From: Planomicrobium sp. Y74
GTDB taxonomy: Bacteria; Bacillota; Bacilli; Bacillales_A; Planococcaceae
DNA length: 64,000 nucleotides
Assembly: GCF_003668635.1 (NCBI RefSeq)
Contig: NZ_RCWH01000002.1
Span: forward strand, 124,001-188,000
Direction: 5' to 3'
The notes beneath the pieces were generated by a model that did no database searches, had not been told where the DNA came from, and worked only from the letters and a program-made list of their open reading frames with translations. Made by a program: the position numbers and the translations under genes. Position 1 is the first letter of the stretch, and every line of letters begins with the position of its first letter. Positions 46,684-55,822 of this stretch are shown here, piece by piece.

Positions 46684-47667
46684 TTGGAAAAGTGGGATTA
46701 CATAGATGCCATTATTACTGAATTAAAAGGAACAACAGATACAAATTTCCAAGTAAAAATAGGCGAAGTGTTGAAAAATTATTATAAAGATAAAAAATTA
46801 ACTTATGAAATGCCTAATTCTTCTGGAGGGGACGATAAAAATGATGGATGGGTTTTAGAAGAACAAAAGTTTTATCAGATTTATTCTCCACAACAATTTA
46901 AGGGTTCATTCAGAAAGGACATACAACAAAAATTTTCTGAAGATTTAGAAGGTCTATTGAGTTTAATTTATAATGAGGGGAAATGGGGTGGTCAGTTAAA
47001 ACAATTTATTTTTATAGTAAATACAATTGACCGTAACTTACCTCATGATAGTGAAAGGTTCTTTGACAAAGAAAGAGAAAAGTTCGAAAAACAATATAAA
47101 ATTAAATTTAAAGTTAAAGTAGTGAATTTGGATTTTATTAGAGATATTCTATTAGAAATGAGTGAAGATAGACTAAGAAATCTTAGCTCGTTATTAAGAG
47201 TCACTTCTATGATAGATTATAATGCATTGACACTTACAATGCTCTACGATTTTATAGACGTATTAAATGAAGGTGTGCAGCTTAAACTAAGAGGGAAGAT
47301 GACAACTTCAGCCACTGATTATAATAGAATATCTACTCCATATAAAATAGCTTTGAATGATTTAGAAGAAGTATCGGATGATATTGAATTTATGATAATG
47401 AATTTACATGTACTAGAAGAAATGATAGGTTCAGTTTACCAAGATATGGAGTACACGGAAAAACTACAAAGAATAATTTCGTATATTATTAATGAATACC
47501 AAGTTCTTTCGGAAAGTAAAAAAGGTGTCGAACTATATAAAGAGATTATAAGAAATATAGTAAGTTTTACTGAAACCAATAAGAGCTATATGTTTCCAGT
47601 TGAATTATTAGTAGTTTATATATTTGACAAATGTGATATTTTTGAAAAGGAAAGAGTGGGGGTTTAG
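46684..47667 (+). CDS. ABC-3C system effector-type component
   Basis: 327 residues. The N-terminal part (about 15-165) is restriction-endonuclease-like: GGDDKNDGW followed by KFYQIYSPQQF, where a D...QxY pattern stands in place of the usual D...ExK. The domain may therefore be degenerate or use another chemistry. The C-terminal half (about 190-327) is all-helical and probably binds the other components. TTG start with GGAGGGG 6 bases upstream. Operon with the next two genes. Function inferred from context: ABC-3C systems are predicted conflict/defence systems. Confidence 0.65.
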   Translation: MEKWDYIDAIITELKGTTDTNFQVKIGEVLKNYYKDKKLTYEMPNSSGGDDKNDGWVLEEQKFYQIYSPQQFKGSFRKDIQQKFSEDLEGLLSLIYNEGKWGGQLKQFIFIVNTIDRNLPHDSERFFDKEREKFEKQYKIKFKVKVVNLDFIRDILLEMSEDRLRNLSSLLRVTSMIDYNALTLTMLYDFIDVLNEGVQLKLRGKMTTSATDYNRISTPYKIALNDLEEVSDDIEFMIMNLHVLEEMIGSVYQDMEYTEKLQRIISYIINEYQVLSESKKGVELYKEIIRNIVSFTETNKSYMFPVELLVVYIFDKCDIFEKERVGV

Positions 47668-47671
47668 ATAT

Positions 47672-47971
47672 ATGATATTGCCAAATAAATATATATCAAA
47701 TTCACAAAGCCTGATTGGATTAAGCGCTTTAGTATTAAATGCTTTATCGAATAAAAGTCTTTCAATAGATAAACTTTGGAAGTCCTTTGAGAAAAAATAT
47801 ATTAATAATCACAAATTAAATACAGCACCAACTTACCAAAAATTTTTACTAACTTTAAATTTTATGTATTTGATTGGAATGATTAACTACACTGAAGAAG
47901 GTGATATTTATAATGAAAATCTTGAAATTAATAATAAAGAAACCAAATCAGGAACATATAAGAGAAATTAA
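47672..47971 (+). CDS. ABC-3C system middle component
   Basis: 99 residues. A small winged-helix-like helical protein (LPNKYISNSQSLIGLSALVLNAL...LTLNFMYLIGMIN) of the size and position of ABC-3C middle components. ATG has GAGTGGGGG 9 bases upstream and starts 4 bases after the previous stop. It overlaps the ATPase gene by 59 bases in another frame, a strong sign of coupled translation. Confidence 0.65.
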   Translation: MILPNKYISNSQSLIGLSALVLNALSNKSLSIDKLWKSFEKKYINNHKLNTAPTYQKFLLTLNFMYLIGMINYTEEGDIYNENLEINNKETKSGTYKRN

Positions 47972-49580
47972 TTTCAATGAAATTGGAACTTCATTAATAT
48001 ATGGAAAAGTAAACAAGCCGGATGATGAGAAAGAAACTTCTAATAGCATCGGAAAAACACTTTTATTAAAATTCGTTGATTACATCTATGGAGCAAATGA
48101 AAATCCTACAGTTGTAAAAAAAGATATAAGTGGATGGGTATTGGAAGCGAAAGTAAAACATCGTGAAAAAGTTTATACTATAGAACGTGTTTTAGGTATA
48201 TCAAAATTTAAAATTAACAATAAAGACTATGATCTCGGTGAGTATAGAGATTTTTTTGAAATTAATAGAAATTTATATAGTAAACAATTATTTCTTTCTC
48301 AAAAAAACAATTTAATTAGTAATAGAAATGAAGCGGTAGTGCCAGATTATAAGGCAGTTTTTGAATTATTGAAGTTAAAAGACTTACCTTTTAGTTTTGA
48401 AGAGTATTGTAGTATTCAAGACCAAATAAAAGAATTGGGTAAGATTGAAAAAAAACTAATTAGAACCTTAACTAACACAGAATTGAAAGAGATTGAAGAA
48501 CGAATTTTCCTTTTGAAAAAATCTATTAAAGAAAAAGAAGATGAATTAAATGAATTGAACTCCAGAATTTCAAATTTAAATGTTACGAAAGAAAAAGAAG
48601 AGCTGATGGACGAATATACGGAAAAGAATTATCAGCTTAAAACATTTCAAACCGCAAAACAAAAATTAAATATAGAATATAAACGATTACATCAGTTCTT
48701 AAAAGAAGTAAAAAACGTAGATGTATCAGCAGAATCAATTAACAAATTATTTGAAAAAGCAAGTTATGAAGTTCCTGAATTAATAAAAAGAAGAATAGAA
48801 GAAGTAGAAGAATTTCAAAAAAAAGTTTTCTATGACAGAAAAGAAACTATTGATAGGAGACTAGATGATATTGAAGATTCAAGCTTCAAATTATCCTCAA
48901 CTATAAAAGAATATGAAAGTGAATTAGAAAGACTAGCAGATATTATTTCTCAAACCGAAATTTTTCAAGAAGCTATTTCAGTTTATCAAGAAAGAAGTAG
49001 TGAACTACAAAATCTTAAATTTGAACAAGGCGAACTATCTAAGATTGAGCAGATAATAAATGAAAGAAAAGAAAGAGAAGACAAATTAGCAACTGAATAT
49101 AATGAAATGAAAAATACCTATAGTAAATATGAACAAACAATAGAAGAGTATAAAACTTATATTTATGAAATGGTAAAAATGATTTATACATCTAAGGTAG
49201 AGGCATACTTCACAATTCATTTGAAAAATCGTCATAAAACTCATAGACCTTTTTCAATTGATTTGAGTTTAACTGGAGATACTGGAGAAGGTGTAGGAGA
49301 AGTTAGAAAAATTTTAGTAGATTTATTGATATTCAATTTCAATAATAAATTAGAAATAATGATGCAAGATTCTTCTTGTTTTTCAGGAATTGATAATCGA
49401 CAAACATCTAATTTGATTAAGATAGCAAACAGTATTTCTGAATCTACTCAAAAACAATATATTGTTTCATTAAATGACTATCAATTTAATAAAAAAGATA
49501 AAGAATTTATGAAGCTAGTTTCGAACTCTACTATTATAGAGCTAGATGAAAATGAAAAGTTATTAAAGTTTGACTATTAA
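47913..49580 (+). CDS. ABC-3C system SMC/RecN-like ATPase (DUF2326 family)
   Basis: 555 residues. A divergent Walker A, NSIGKTLLL (about 44-52), preceded by GKVNKPDDEKE; a long coiled coil (about 170-430) as in SMC/Rad50 proteins. The C-terminal DUF2326 region has IMMQDSSCFSGIDNRQ (about 487-502), the Walker B equivalent with Asp-Ser, followed by QKQYIVSLNDYQF. Start ATG has AAGGTGAT about 8 bases upstream. It should sense a nucleic-acid or phage signal and drive the effector; inferred from the family. Confidence 0.8.
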   Translation: MKILKLIIKKPNQEHIREINFNEIGTSLIYGKVNKPDDEKETSNSIGKTLLLKFVDYIYGANENPTVVKKDISGWVLEAKVKHREKVYTIERVLGISKFKINNKDYDLGEYRDFFEINRNLYSKQLFLSQKNNLISNRNEAVVPDYKAVFELLKLKDLPFSFEEYCSIQDQIKELGKIEKKLIRTLTNTELKEIEERIFLLKKSIKEKEDELNELNSRISNLNVTKEKEELMDEYTEKNYQLKTFQTAKQKLNIEYKRLHQFLKEVKNVDVSAESINKLFEKASYEVPELIKRRIEEVEEFQKKVFYDRKETIDRRLDDIEDSSFKLSSTIKEYESELERLADIISQTEIFQEAISVYQERSSELQNLKFEQGELSKIEQIINERKEREDKLATEYNEMKNTYSKYEQTIEEYKTYIYEMVKMIYTSKVEAYFTIHLKNRHKTHRPFSIDLSLTGDTGEGVGEVRKILVDLLIFNFNNKLEIMMQDSSCFSGIDNRQTSNLIKIANSISESTQKQYIVSLNDYQFNKKDKEFMKLVSNSTIIELDENEKLLKFDY

Positions 49581-49710
49581 GAATTGATGCCATGATAAAT
49601 TTAATAGATTGTAATTCCGATATTTAAAATTAAATTGAGTTAAGTTAAACTATAAGTTAAGAAGATAACGACGGTCTAAGTTCGGTAAGTGTTCGAATCC
49701 CCGCTTTCTT

Positions 49711-49798
<88 letters not shown>

Positions 49799-49828
49799 CA
49801 GTCTGATTATAGACATCTTAAAGAAATG

Positions 49829-49876
49829 AAAAAACACTCTCAACCGTTGATAGATAACGGCTTGGAGTGTTTTTTC
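49829..49876 (+). terminator. Terminator after tRNA-Arg copy 2
   Basis: Imperfect stem AACACTC..CCGTT / AACGG..GAGTGTT with T run. It resembles the terminator at 51216-51256 after the third attachment-like site. Confidence 0.8.
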
Positions 49877-49932
49877 TATTATTGAGGTATCGCATTAAAT
49901 AACATAAGAAAACGAAAGTTTTTACACACGTT

Positions 49933-50295
49933 TTACACAACTGCCTTTCGCATACGAGCAAACACATCTTTTGCCAACTGCGAGTCCCGTTCACGCGTTT
50001 CTTTCAGGACGTGCGAATAAGTTTCTGCCGTAATTTGCGGATTGGAGTAGCCGAGCCTTTCCGATACATACTAAACTGACGCGCCGGAATAAAGCTGAAC
50101 GCTTGCATTAGTGTGGCGCAATGAGTGAACTGAAATGGAATCAAGTTTATGCTCCTTCAAAATACCATGCTAGACCTTGTTAGCGTCTTTGTTTGTCAGC
50201 GTGCCATACTTACTTTGCTGACTGTAGAAGGTGAGCCCTGTGATAGCGAGGGCACTGTGGAGGCTTTTTAATTTGGCTAGAATGTAGAAGCATTA
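49933..50295 (-). pseudogene. Tyrosine integrase C-terminal remnant (phage/Tn916-like)
   Basis: Minus-strand translation gives YILAKLKSLHSALAITGLTF..., HSLRHTNASVQLYSGASV, a stop, then YVSERLGYSNPQITAETYSHVLKET to a natural TAA. The catalytic H-x-x-R and final Tyr are present but two in-frame TAG codons interrupt it (before HGILKEH and before YVSERLG), and no N-terminal domain is found. It is a different integrase from the one at 37358, so a second element once used this tRNA. Confidence 0.88.
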
Positions 50296-50339
50296 AAAGA
50301 TATAATGAAAAACAAGACGCAATCTAGGCGGTAATTATT

Positions 50340-51128
50340 ATGAAGAAACTCACAGTGACATATGAAGTATTTATGTTTGTCTTGGTAATCATTTCACTCT
50401 TCCTCGCTTTTTCAGAAAATGAACAGCTGTTATTCTACGACAAACTAATATGGGTTGTTTTCGTTATTGATTACATAACTCGACTGATTCTTTCCGAGAA
50501 GAAATGGTCATACATAAAATAGCATCCATTCGAATTAATTGCTATTATTCCATTTGATTCTATTTTCCGTGCTGCTCGGTTCGTACGAATCTTTCGTGTG
50601 ATTAGATTGCTAGGAATTGGTTCTCGATTCTTCAAGCCAGTTTACAATGTCCTGCAAACCAACGGACTGGATAAGTTATTAATCATTACTATGATCATGC
50701 TGTTCGTGATACCGATACCAGTTATATTAGTTGAGCCAGAGATTAATACATTTCCTGATGCGCTGTGGTGGGCCATCGTAACAACTACAACGGTTGGTTA
50801 TGGTGATATATCTCCGACAACGGGGATAGGCAGATTCTTGGCAGTCGTGCTGATGCTTGTGGGTATCGGGATAATTGGAACGTTCACAAGTGCTATTACC
50901 AGTTATTTCAGTAGAGAGAATGAGCTGTCGCATGACAAAGAGGTACTGCAAATTATCCAGAAGATTGAAGATGTGGACAATATTACAAAAGAAGATGCTG
51001 AACTGATTCAACTGTATCTGAAGAGGAAGGCAAAGACCGTAACTGAAGAATTGCTGGAGAAAGAATATAACCCCAACCTTGATGGTCGGGGGTTGAAAAA
51101 TCTTCATTTTACACAATCAGTCGGATAA
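50340..51128 (+). pseudogene. Voltage-gated-type potassium channel, interrupted by one in-frame TAG
   Basis: Reading through the TAG at 50520-50522 gives a continuous 262-residue channel: two early helices, an S4-like IFRAARFVRIFRVIRLLG, the pore helix and selectivity filter TTTTVGYGD (about 160) and a last helix with a helical cytosolic tail. Frame is kept throughout; the only defect is TAG after WSYIK. It may be dead, or the part from 50598 may be made as a short pore protein. Lies between tRNA copy 2 and the third attachment-like site. Confidence 0.85.
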
Positions 51129-51168
51129 ACGTTGATTTAAATGAAGTTTGTTCCTAACTATATACGTC

Positions 51169-51182
51169 CTCCTGGGACGTAC
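51169..51182 (+). repeat. Third attachment-like site (tRNA-Arg 3' end)
   Basis: CTCCTGGGACGTAC, matching the last bases of the tRNA-Arg repeats (13 of 14 with each copy). It probably marks the right end of an older element. Confidence 0.65.
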
Positions 51183-51215
51183 TAATTTATTTACGGATAT
51201 GTTGCGCAAAATGAA

Positions 51216-51256
51216 AAAAGCTCTGAATCGCTGATACAGCGATTCAGAGTTTTTTT
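51216..51256 (+). terminator. Terminator after the third attachment-like site
   Basis: Perfect 13-bp stem CTCTGAATCGCTG / CAGCGATTCAGAG, loop ATA, A run before and T run after. Confidence 0.9.
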
Positions 51257-51418
51257 CTATTCGACGCAGATTGCTCCACCTTTCACGGGTAAGGGGATAA
51301 AGAAAGGGTTATTTTTATTATAAATAACAATAAAATAGCATAAAGGAGTTTAAGAGAGATTATGTAGGGAAAAAATAACTAAGGACATTCAACAAATATT
51401 AAAACAGGAGGAGATATT

Positions 51419-52153
51419 ATCAAGAAACGTTCAATTATTCCAGCTTCAGCCCTAGCATTTGGTCTTGCGATCGGTTCGTTCGGATTAGCGGCACAGGCTG
51501 AAACAGTCACCATCCAATCCGGAGACACCCTGTGGGGAATCGCTCAAGAATACAATATGACAGTGAATGAACTGAAAAAATTGAATCCTTCTCTGAATCC
51601 TTATGCACTTCAAATTGGAGCAGAAGTTGTCATCAGCCAAGAGCGCAACAATCCAAATGGTTCAGTCGAAAAATTCCATATGGTTCAACCGGGTGAAACG
51701 CTCTACAGCATTGCGAACCTTCATGCCGGTGTAACACTTGACGATCTGTATGATTGGAATCCAGGGATCGATCCTTACAACCTTCAGATTGGATCGGATG
51801 TCCGGGTACAGGCACCGGACAATACTTCCGTTGAAGTATTCCACATGGTTCAACCGGGTGAAACGCTCTACAGCATTGCGAACCTTCATGCCGGTGTAAC
51901 TCTTGACGATCTGTATGATTGGAATCCAGGAATCGATCCTTACAACCTTCAGATTGGATCGGATGTCCGGGTACAGGCACCGGACAATACTTCCGTTGAA
52001 GTATTCCACATGGTTCAACCGGGTGAAACGCTCTACAGCATTGCAAATCTGCATGCCGGTGTAACGCTCGATGATCTGTACGATTGGAATCCGGGAATCG
52101 ATCCTTATAATCTTCAAATTGGATCTGACGTGCGCGTAGCTGCACCTCAGTGA
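51419..52153 (+). CDS. Secreted LysM-repeat protein, apparent non-ATG (ATC) start
   Basis: In-frame sequence upstream of ATG 51557 encodes a clear signal peptide: IKKRSIIPASALAFGLAIG then SFGLAAQA, cut expected after AQA. AGGAGGAG at 51407-51413 points to ATC 51419 (spacing 5) or ATT 51416; no ATG/GTG/TTG fits. The mature protein has four LysM domains: one divergent (about 31-72, VTIQSGDTLWGIAQEYNMTV) and three nearly identical 55-residue repeats (HMVQPGETLYSIANLHAGVT...). LysM binds peptidoglycan; no catalytic domain, so probably a wall-bound protein. The original start may have mutated from ATG. Confidence 0.75.
   Translation: MKKRSIIPASALAFGLAIGSFGLAAQAETVTIQSGDTLWGIAQEYNMTVNELKKLNPSLNPYALQIGAEVVISQERNNPNGSVEKFHMVQPGETLYSIANLHAGVTLDDLYDWNPGIDPYNLQIGSDVRVQAPDNTSVEVFHMVQPGETLYSIANLHAGVTLDDLYDWNPGIDPYNLQIGSDVRVQAPDNTSVEVFHMVQPGETLYSIANLHAGVTLDDLYDWNPGIDPYNLQIGSDVRVAAPQ
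51666..52150 (+). repeat. 165-bp in-frame tandem repeat (three copies) in the LysM gene
   Basis: TGGTTCAACCGGGTGAAACG occurs at 51681, 51846 and 52011, exactly 165 bases apart. Copies 1 and 2 are almost identical in DNA; copy 3 has drifted more. Indicates recent duplication of the LysM module. Confidence 0.95.
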
Positions 52154-52210
52154 TTCGAGTTTCTCAATAACAAGCAATTACCAAAAAATACTTCACTTTA
52201 GTATCATCGA

Positions 52211-52245
52211 AGGCACAGCCGCCGAAATGGTTGTGCTTTTTTTCT
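52211..52245 (+). terminator. Terminator after the LysM gene
   Basis: GCACAGCC / GGTTGTGC hairpin with seven T. The rest of 52246-52503 has no gene. Confidence 0.8.
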
Positions 52246-52503
52246 GCACAAGAAAAAAGAATAGGTCATTATTTAAGGAAGAATGATTCTTCGGCATTCT
52301 GAAGTCAGAGGCCGAGATTTTAAATTCGAATAAATGACGTGGGTTTTAGGAGAAAGCATTTAATAAGAATCTCACGGAAAAATAAAAGATAGTATTTTTT
52401 GTGAAACCTCTTTGTTTTATACATTTGTTTGATAGACTGTTCTAAGAATAAAAAAGTCCGATCCATTTAGCGGACGCATAAAATGTAAGAGGATGGTAGG
52501 CAA

Positions 52504-53097
52504 TTGATCAAAAAATACACTGTGAAAATTATAATGGCTACATTAATTTTTCTTGTCGCATGCTGCAGTTTTTCAGCTTTTGATATCTGGGCTTACTCAC
52601 AAACTTCCGAGCTGGTAAAAGCTGATGCCGCCATCGTTCTTGGAACGGCGGTTTGGGGAGATGAACCGTCACCGGTGCTCCGCGAGCGCATCAACCATTC
52701 GATCTGGCTTTACGAGAATGATTATGTCGGCAAGATCATCTTTACCGGAGGCAAGACCAACGGTTCGGAATTGGCCGAGGCTGTGGTCTCCAAAAACTAT
52801 GCGATGGCCCATGGCATACCGGAAGAAGATATTTTCGTCGAAGACCGTTCGATGGTGACGATTGAAAACTTCCGCTTCGTATCTGAGATCGCTGAATTGC
52901 ATGAGCTGTCGGATTTTCTGGTAGTGAGTGATCCGCTGCATATGAAACGTGCGATTCAAATGGCGGAAGATACGGGCTTCGAGGCTTTCACTTCGCCGAC
53001 CACAACATCAGAATACAACTCGTTGACATCAATCGTGCCGTTTTTCTTCCGTGAAGTCGGCGCTTACGTCGCCTATTCGCTGTCATTCGGTGACTAA
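52504..53097 (+). CDS. YdcF/SanA-like DUF218 membrane-anchored protein
   Basis: 197 residues. N-terminal membrane anchor (about 8-30) then the DUF218 fold: DAAIVLGTAVWGDEPSPVLRERINHSIWLYE (about 41-71), IIFTGGKTNG (about 79), VEDRSMVTIENF and LVVSDPLHMKRAIQMAE (about 139-155). The family includes SanA/ElyC envelope proteins; biochemical role unclear. TTG start with AGGATGGTAGG upstream. Confidence 0.83.
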   Translation: MIKKYTVKIIMATLIFLVACCSFSAFDIWAYSQTSELVKADAAIVLGTAVWGDEPSPVLRERINHSIWLYENDYVGKIIFTGGKTNGSELAEAVVSKNYAMAHGIPEEDIFVEDRSMVTIENFRFVSEIAELHELSDFLVVSDPLHMKRAIQMAEDTGFEAFTSPTTTSEYNSLTSIVPFFFREVGAYVAYSLSFGD

Positions 53098-53109
53098 AGG
53101 GTCAAAATG

Positions 53110-53137
53110 AATCTCTTCCTGCCGGGAAGAGATTTTT
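53110..53137 (+). terminator. Terminator after the YdcF-like gene
   Basis: AATCTCTTCC / GGAAGAGATT stem with T run. Confidence 0.85.
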
Positions 53138-53289
53138 TATTTTATTCCTTTCATCATTCTGTAAAGTAAGTGGTATAGTAAAATAAATGCGGTAACTGCC
53201 GCAATAAGCCGTATGGGGAAAGGTTTAATTTTCTCAAATTAGGCAATGTTCTAGGGTAAAGACAATATTTGCGCGATGGAGGTGATTTG

Positions 53290-54267
53290 ATGCGTAAAAA
53301 GTACAGGGAGTTGAAGCGAAAAGGCAATGTTGTCGTCTTTCCGACGACGATCAACCGTTTGCTGACAGAGGCTATGACGCTTTTGAAACAGGAAAGTTAT
53401 GAAGAAGCGAGGGATGGCCTTTATCAAGTGCTTACCTACGAACCGGAGCATCCGGCTGCGCTGGGAGCTTATTCCTACTGCCTATATGAGCTGGGGGATT
53501 ATGATGAAGCGCTGGAAGTGTGCAGGGAATTATTGAAGGTGGGTCCGATTCACTACCTCGAGACGATGGAATTATACATAAGCATACTTATGCAGGTGCG
53601 TGAATTTGAGGAAGCGGAACATGTGATTGAAGCGCTGATTGAGGAAAAGGTATTGCCGGAAGAGCGGTTGGAACAATTCCATTTGCTGAGGGATCTGAAC
53701 GAACGGATAGCATCCAAATCGATCGAAAAAATTGATGCGGATCAATATACGCCTGAAGCTTTTCTGTCTCTTAATCCATTTGAACAGGAACGCAAAGTGA
53801 TGGAGTTGCCTCCTTCATCGTTTAAGCCGCTCAAGGATAAGCTTGTGGCGCTTGTTGAACATCCGGAGATAGATTTACTGGCGAAAACATACATATTATT
53901 TATCATGCAGCAGGAAAAGGTGGCAGCAAAGGTCAACATACATAAGTTCCACTATATTGGCGAGTTTAACATCACAGACCTGCCAGATCCGCAGCAGAGC
54001 CCGAGGGTGGCTGAAATCCGGGCAATTTTCGCGGAACAATTGGCGAAAGATCCGACACGGCTTGAAATGGCAAACGAACTTTTTGAACGCCATATCTATT
54101 TGTTTTATCCTTTCCTTATGGATGAGTACGACGTGAAAGAAGTGGCGGAAGCCTATATGTCCTACCTGGATTTATTGTTCACTGGAAAAATGGATGAGAC
54201 AAGTGACGAAGACTTGCGAAATCTGCTGATACAGGCAGAAATGTGGTTTGAAATGCGCAACGGATAG
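53290..54267 (+). CDS. ysoA: TPR-repeat protein (YsoA-like)
   Basis: 325 residues, soluble. Tetratricopeptide helices (about 25-120: ESYEEARDGLYQVLTYEPEHPAALGAYSYCLYELGDYDEALEVCRELL) followed by a helical C-terminal part. Function unknown; lies upstream of tig as ysoA does in B. subtilis. GGAGGTGAT before ATG 53290. Confidence 0.82.
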   Translation: MRKKYRELKRKGNVVVFPTTINRLLTEAMTLLKQESYEEARDGLYQVLTYEPEHPAALGAYSYCLYELGDYDEALEVCRELLKVGPIHYLETMELYISILMQVREFEEAEHVIEALIEEKVLPEERLEQFHLLRDLNERIASKSIEKIDADQYTPEAFLSLNPFEQERKVMELPPSSFKPLKDKLVALVEHPEIDLLAKTYILFIMQQEKVAAKVNIHKFHYIGEFNITDLPDPQQSPRVAEIRAIFAEQLAKDPTRLEMANELFERHIYLFYPFLMDEYDVKEVAEAYMSYLDLLFTGKMDETSDEDLRNLLIQAEMWFEMRNG

Positions 54268-54368
54268 AAATAGTTGAACCTCGTTTCATGTGTGATATAA
54301 TATTGAAGTTGTCAAAATTCGTATAAACGTATGAATGACTTTGTAAAAAATGTTTGGAGGGCTTATAT

Positions 54369-55652
54369 ATGTCAGCAAAATGGGAAAAGCAAGAAGGTAA
54401 CACAGGAACACTTACAGTTGAAGTTCCAGCAGAAGAAGTAAATGCCGGACTGGACAAAGCGTTCAAGAAAGTCGTAAAAGAAATCAACGTACCAGGATTC
54501 CGCAAAGGGAAAATGCCGCGCCAAATGTTCGAAAAACGTTTTGGTGTAGAATCTCTTTACCAGGATGCTTTGGACTTCATCTTGCCGGATGCTTACGCAA
54601 ACGCAGTTGAAGAAGCGGGAATCAACCCAGTTGACCGCCCTGAAATCGATATTGAAACAATCGAAAAAGGCCAGCCGTTAGTGTTTACTGCTAAAGTGAC
54701 AGTTAAACCGGAAGTTGAGCTTGGCGAATACAAAGGCCTTGAAGTTGCAAAACCGGATACTGAAGTGACTGACGAAGAAATCGAAGAAAAATTGAAAGAA
54801 AACCAAGAGCGTTTCGCTGAACTTGCTGTTAAAGAAGACGAAGCGATCGTAGAAGGCGATACTGCAGTTATCGACTTTGAAGGATTCGTCGACGGCGAAG
54901 CTTTTGAAGGCGGAGCAGGAAGCGACTACTCTCTTGAAATCGGTTCTAATTCATTCATCCCGGGCTTTGAAGAGCAGTTGGTAGGCGTTAAAGCCGGTGA
55001 AGAAAAAGACGTTGAAGTAACTTTCCCTGAAGAATACCACGCTGCTGAACTTGCAGGAAAAGCTGCAACTTTCAAAGTGAAGGTAAATGAAGTGAAAGGG
55101 AAAGAACTTCCTGAATTGAACGATGATTTCGCTAAAGAAATCGACGAAGAAGTTTCAAGCCTTGATGAACTGCGCACAAAAATGAAAGAAGCGGCTGCAG
55201 CTGAAAAAGCTTCAAATGCTGATGCAGCTTTGCGCGATGAATTGGTTCAAAAAGCAGCTGAAAACGCAACAATCGATATCCCGCAGGCAATGATCGATTC
55301 AGAAATGGACCGCATGATGCAGGACTTCGAACAACGCTTGACACAACAAGGTATGAACCTTGAGCTTTACTTCCAGTTCTCAGGACAGGACGAAGCAGCT
55401 CTTCGCGAACAGATGAAAGGCGACGCAGAAACTCGCGTACGTGTATCATTGACGCTTGAAGCGATTGCACAAGCTGAAAACATGGAAGTCACTTCTGAAG
55501 ATATCGACAAAGAACTTGAGAAGATGTCTGGCCAATTCAACATGGATGTTGAGCAGATCAAAGCAGCACTTGGCGGTACTGAAATGCTTGAAAATGATAT
55601 CCGCATGCAAAACACTGTTGAATTCCTTGTGGAAAACGCTAAAATCAACTAA
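54369..55652 (+). CDS. tig: Trigger factor
   Basis: 427 residues. Ribosome-binding N-domain with the FRKGKMPRQ signature (about 43-51), FKBP-type prolyl isomerase domain (about 155-245: [19 protein letters not shown]) and helical C-terminal chaperone arms. Ribosome-associated chaperone. Start ATG has GGAGG upstream. Confidence 0.97.
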   Translation: MSAKWEKQEGNTGTLTVEVPAEEVNAGLDKAFKKVVKEINVPGFRKGKMPRQMFEKRFGVESLYQDALDFILPDAYANAVEEAGINPVDRPEIDIETIEKGQPLVFTAKVTVKPEVELGEYKGLEVAKPDTEVTDEEIEEKLKENQERFAELAVKEDEAIVEGDTAVIDFEGFVDGEAFEGGAGSDYSLEIGSNSFIPGFEEQLVGVKAGEEKDVEVTFPEEYHAAELAGKAATFKVKVNEVKGKELPELNDDFAKEIDEEVSSLDELRTKMKEAAAAEKASNADAALRDELVQKAAENATIDIPQAMIDSEMDRMMQDFEQRLTQQGMNLELYFQFSGQDEAALREQMKGDAETRVRVSLTLEAIAQAENMEVTSEDIDKELEKMSGQFNMDVEQIKAALGGTEMLENDIRMQNTVEFLVENAKIN

Positions 55653-55681
55653 TATTGCAGAACACATAAGTTTCAAAAATA

Positions 55682-55708
55682 ACAAGGCGCGGAGACGCGC
55701 CTTGTTTT
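55682..55708 (+). terminator. Terminator after tig
   Basis: 10-bp stem ACAAGGCGCG / CGCGCCTTGT, GAGA loop, T run. Confidence 0.9.
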
Positions 55709-55822
55709 CTCTACATAGAAGATTTTTGATTTCACATAGGCTATGAGCAGATGCGCGAATCTAATTAGTTGCTCAAAGCTATAGAATCTTGTAAGATTAT
55801 GGCTTGAATAGGGGTGAATACA

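Noticed and set aside
49933-51128. Recoding of TAG (for example by a suppressor tRNA)
   Set aside because: Several normal genes in the window end in TAG and the region looks like decaying mobile DNA; nonsense decay is simpler.
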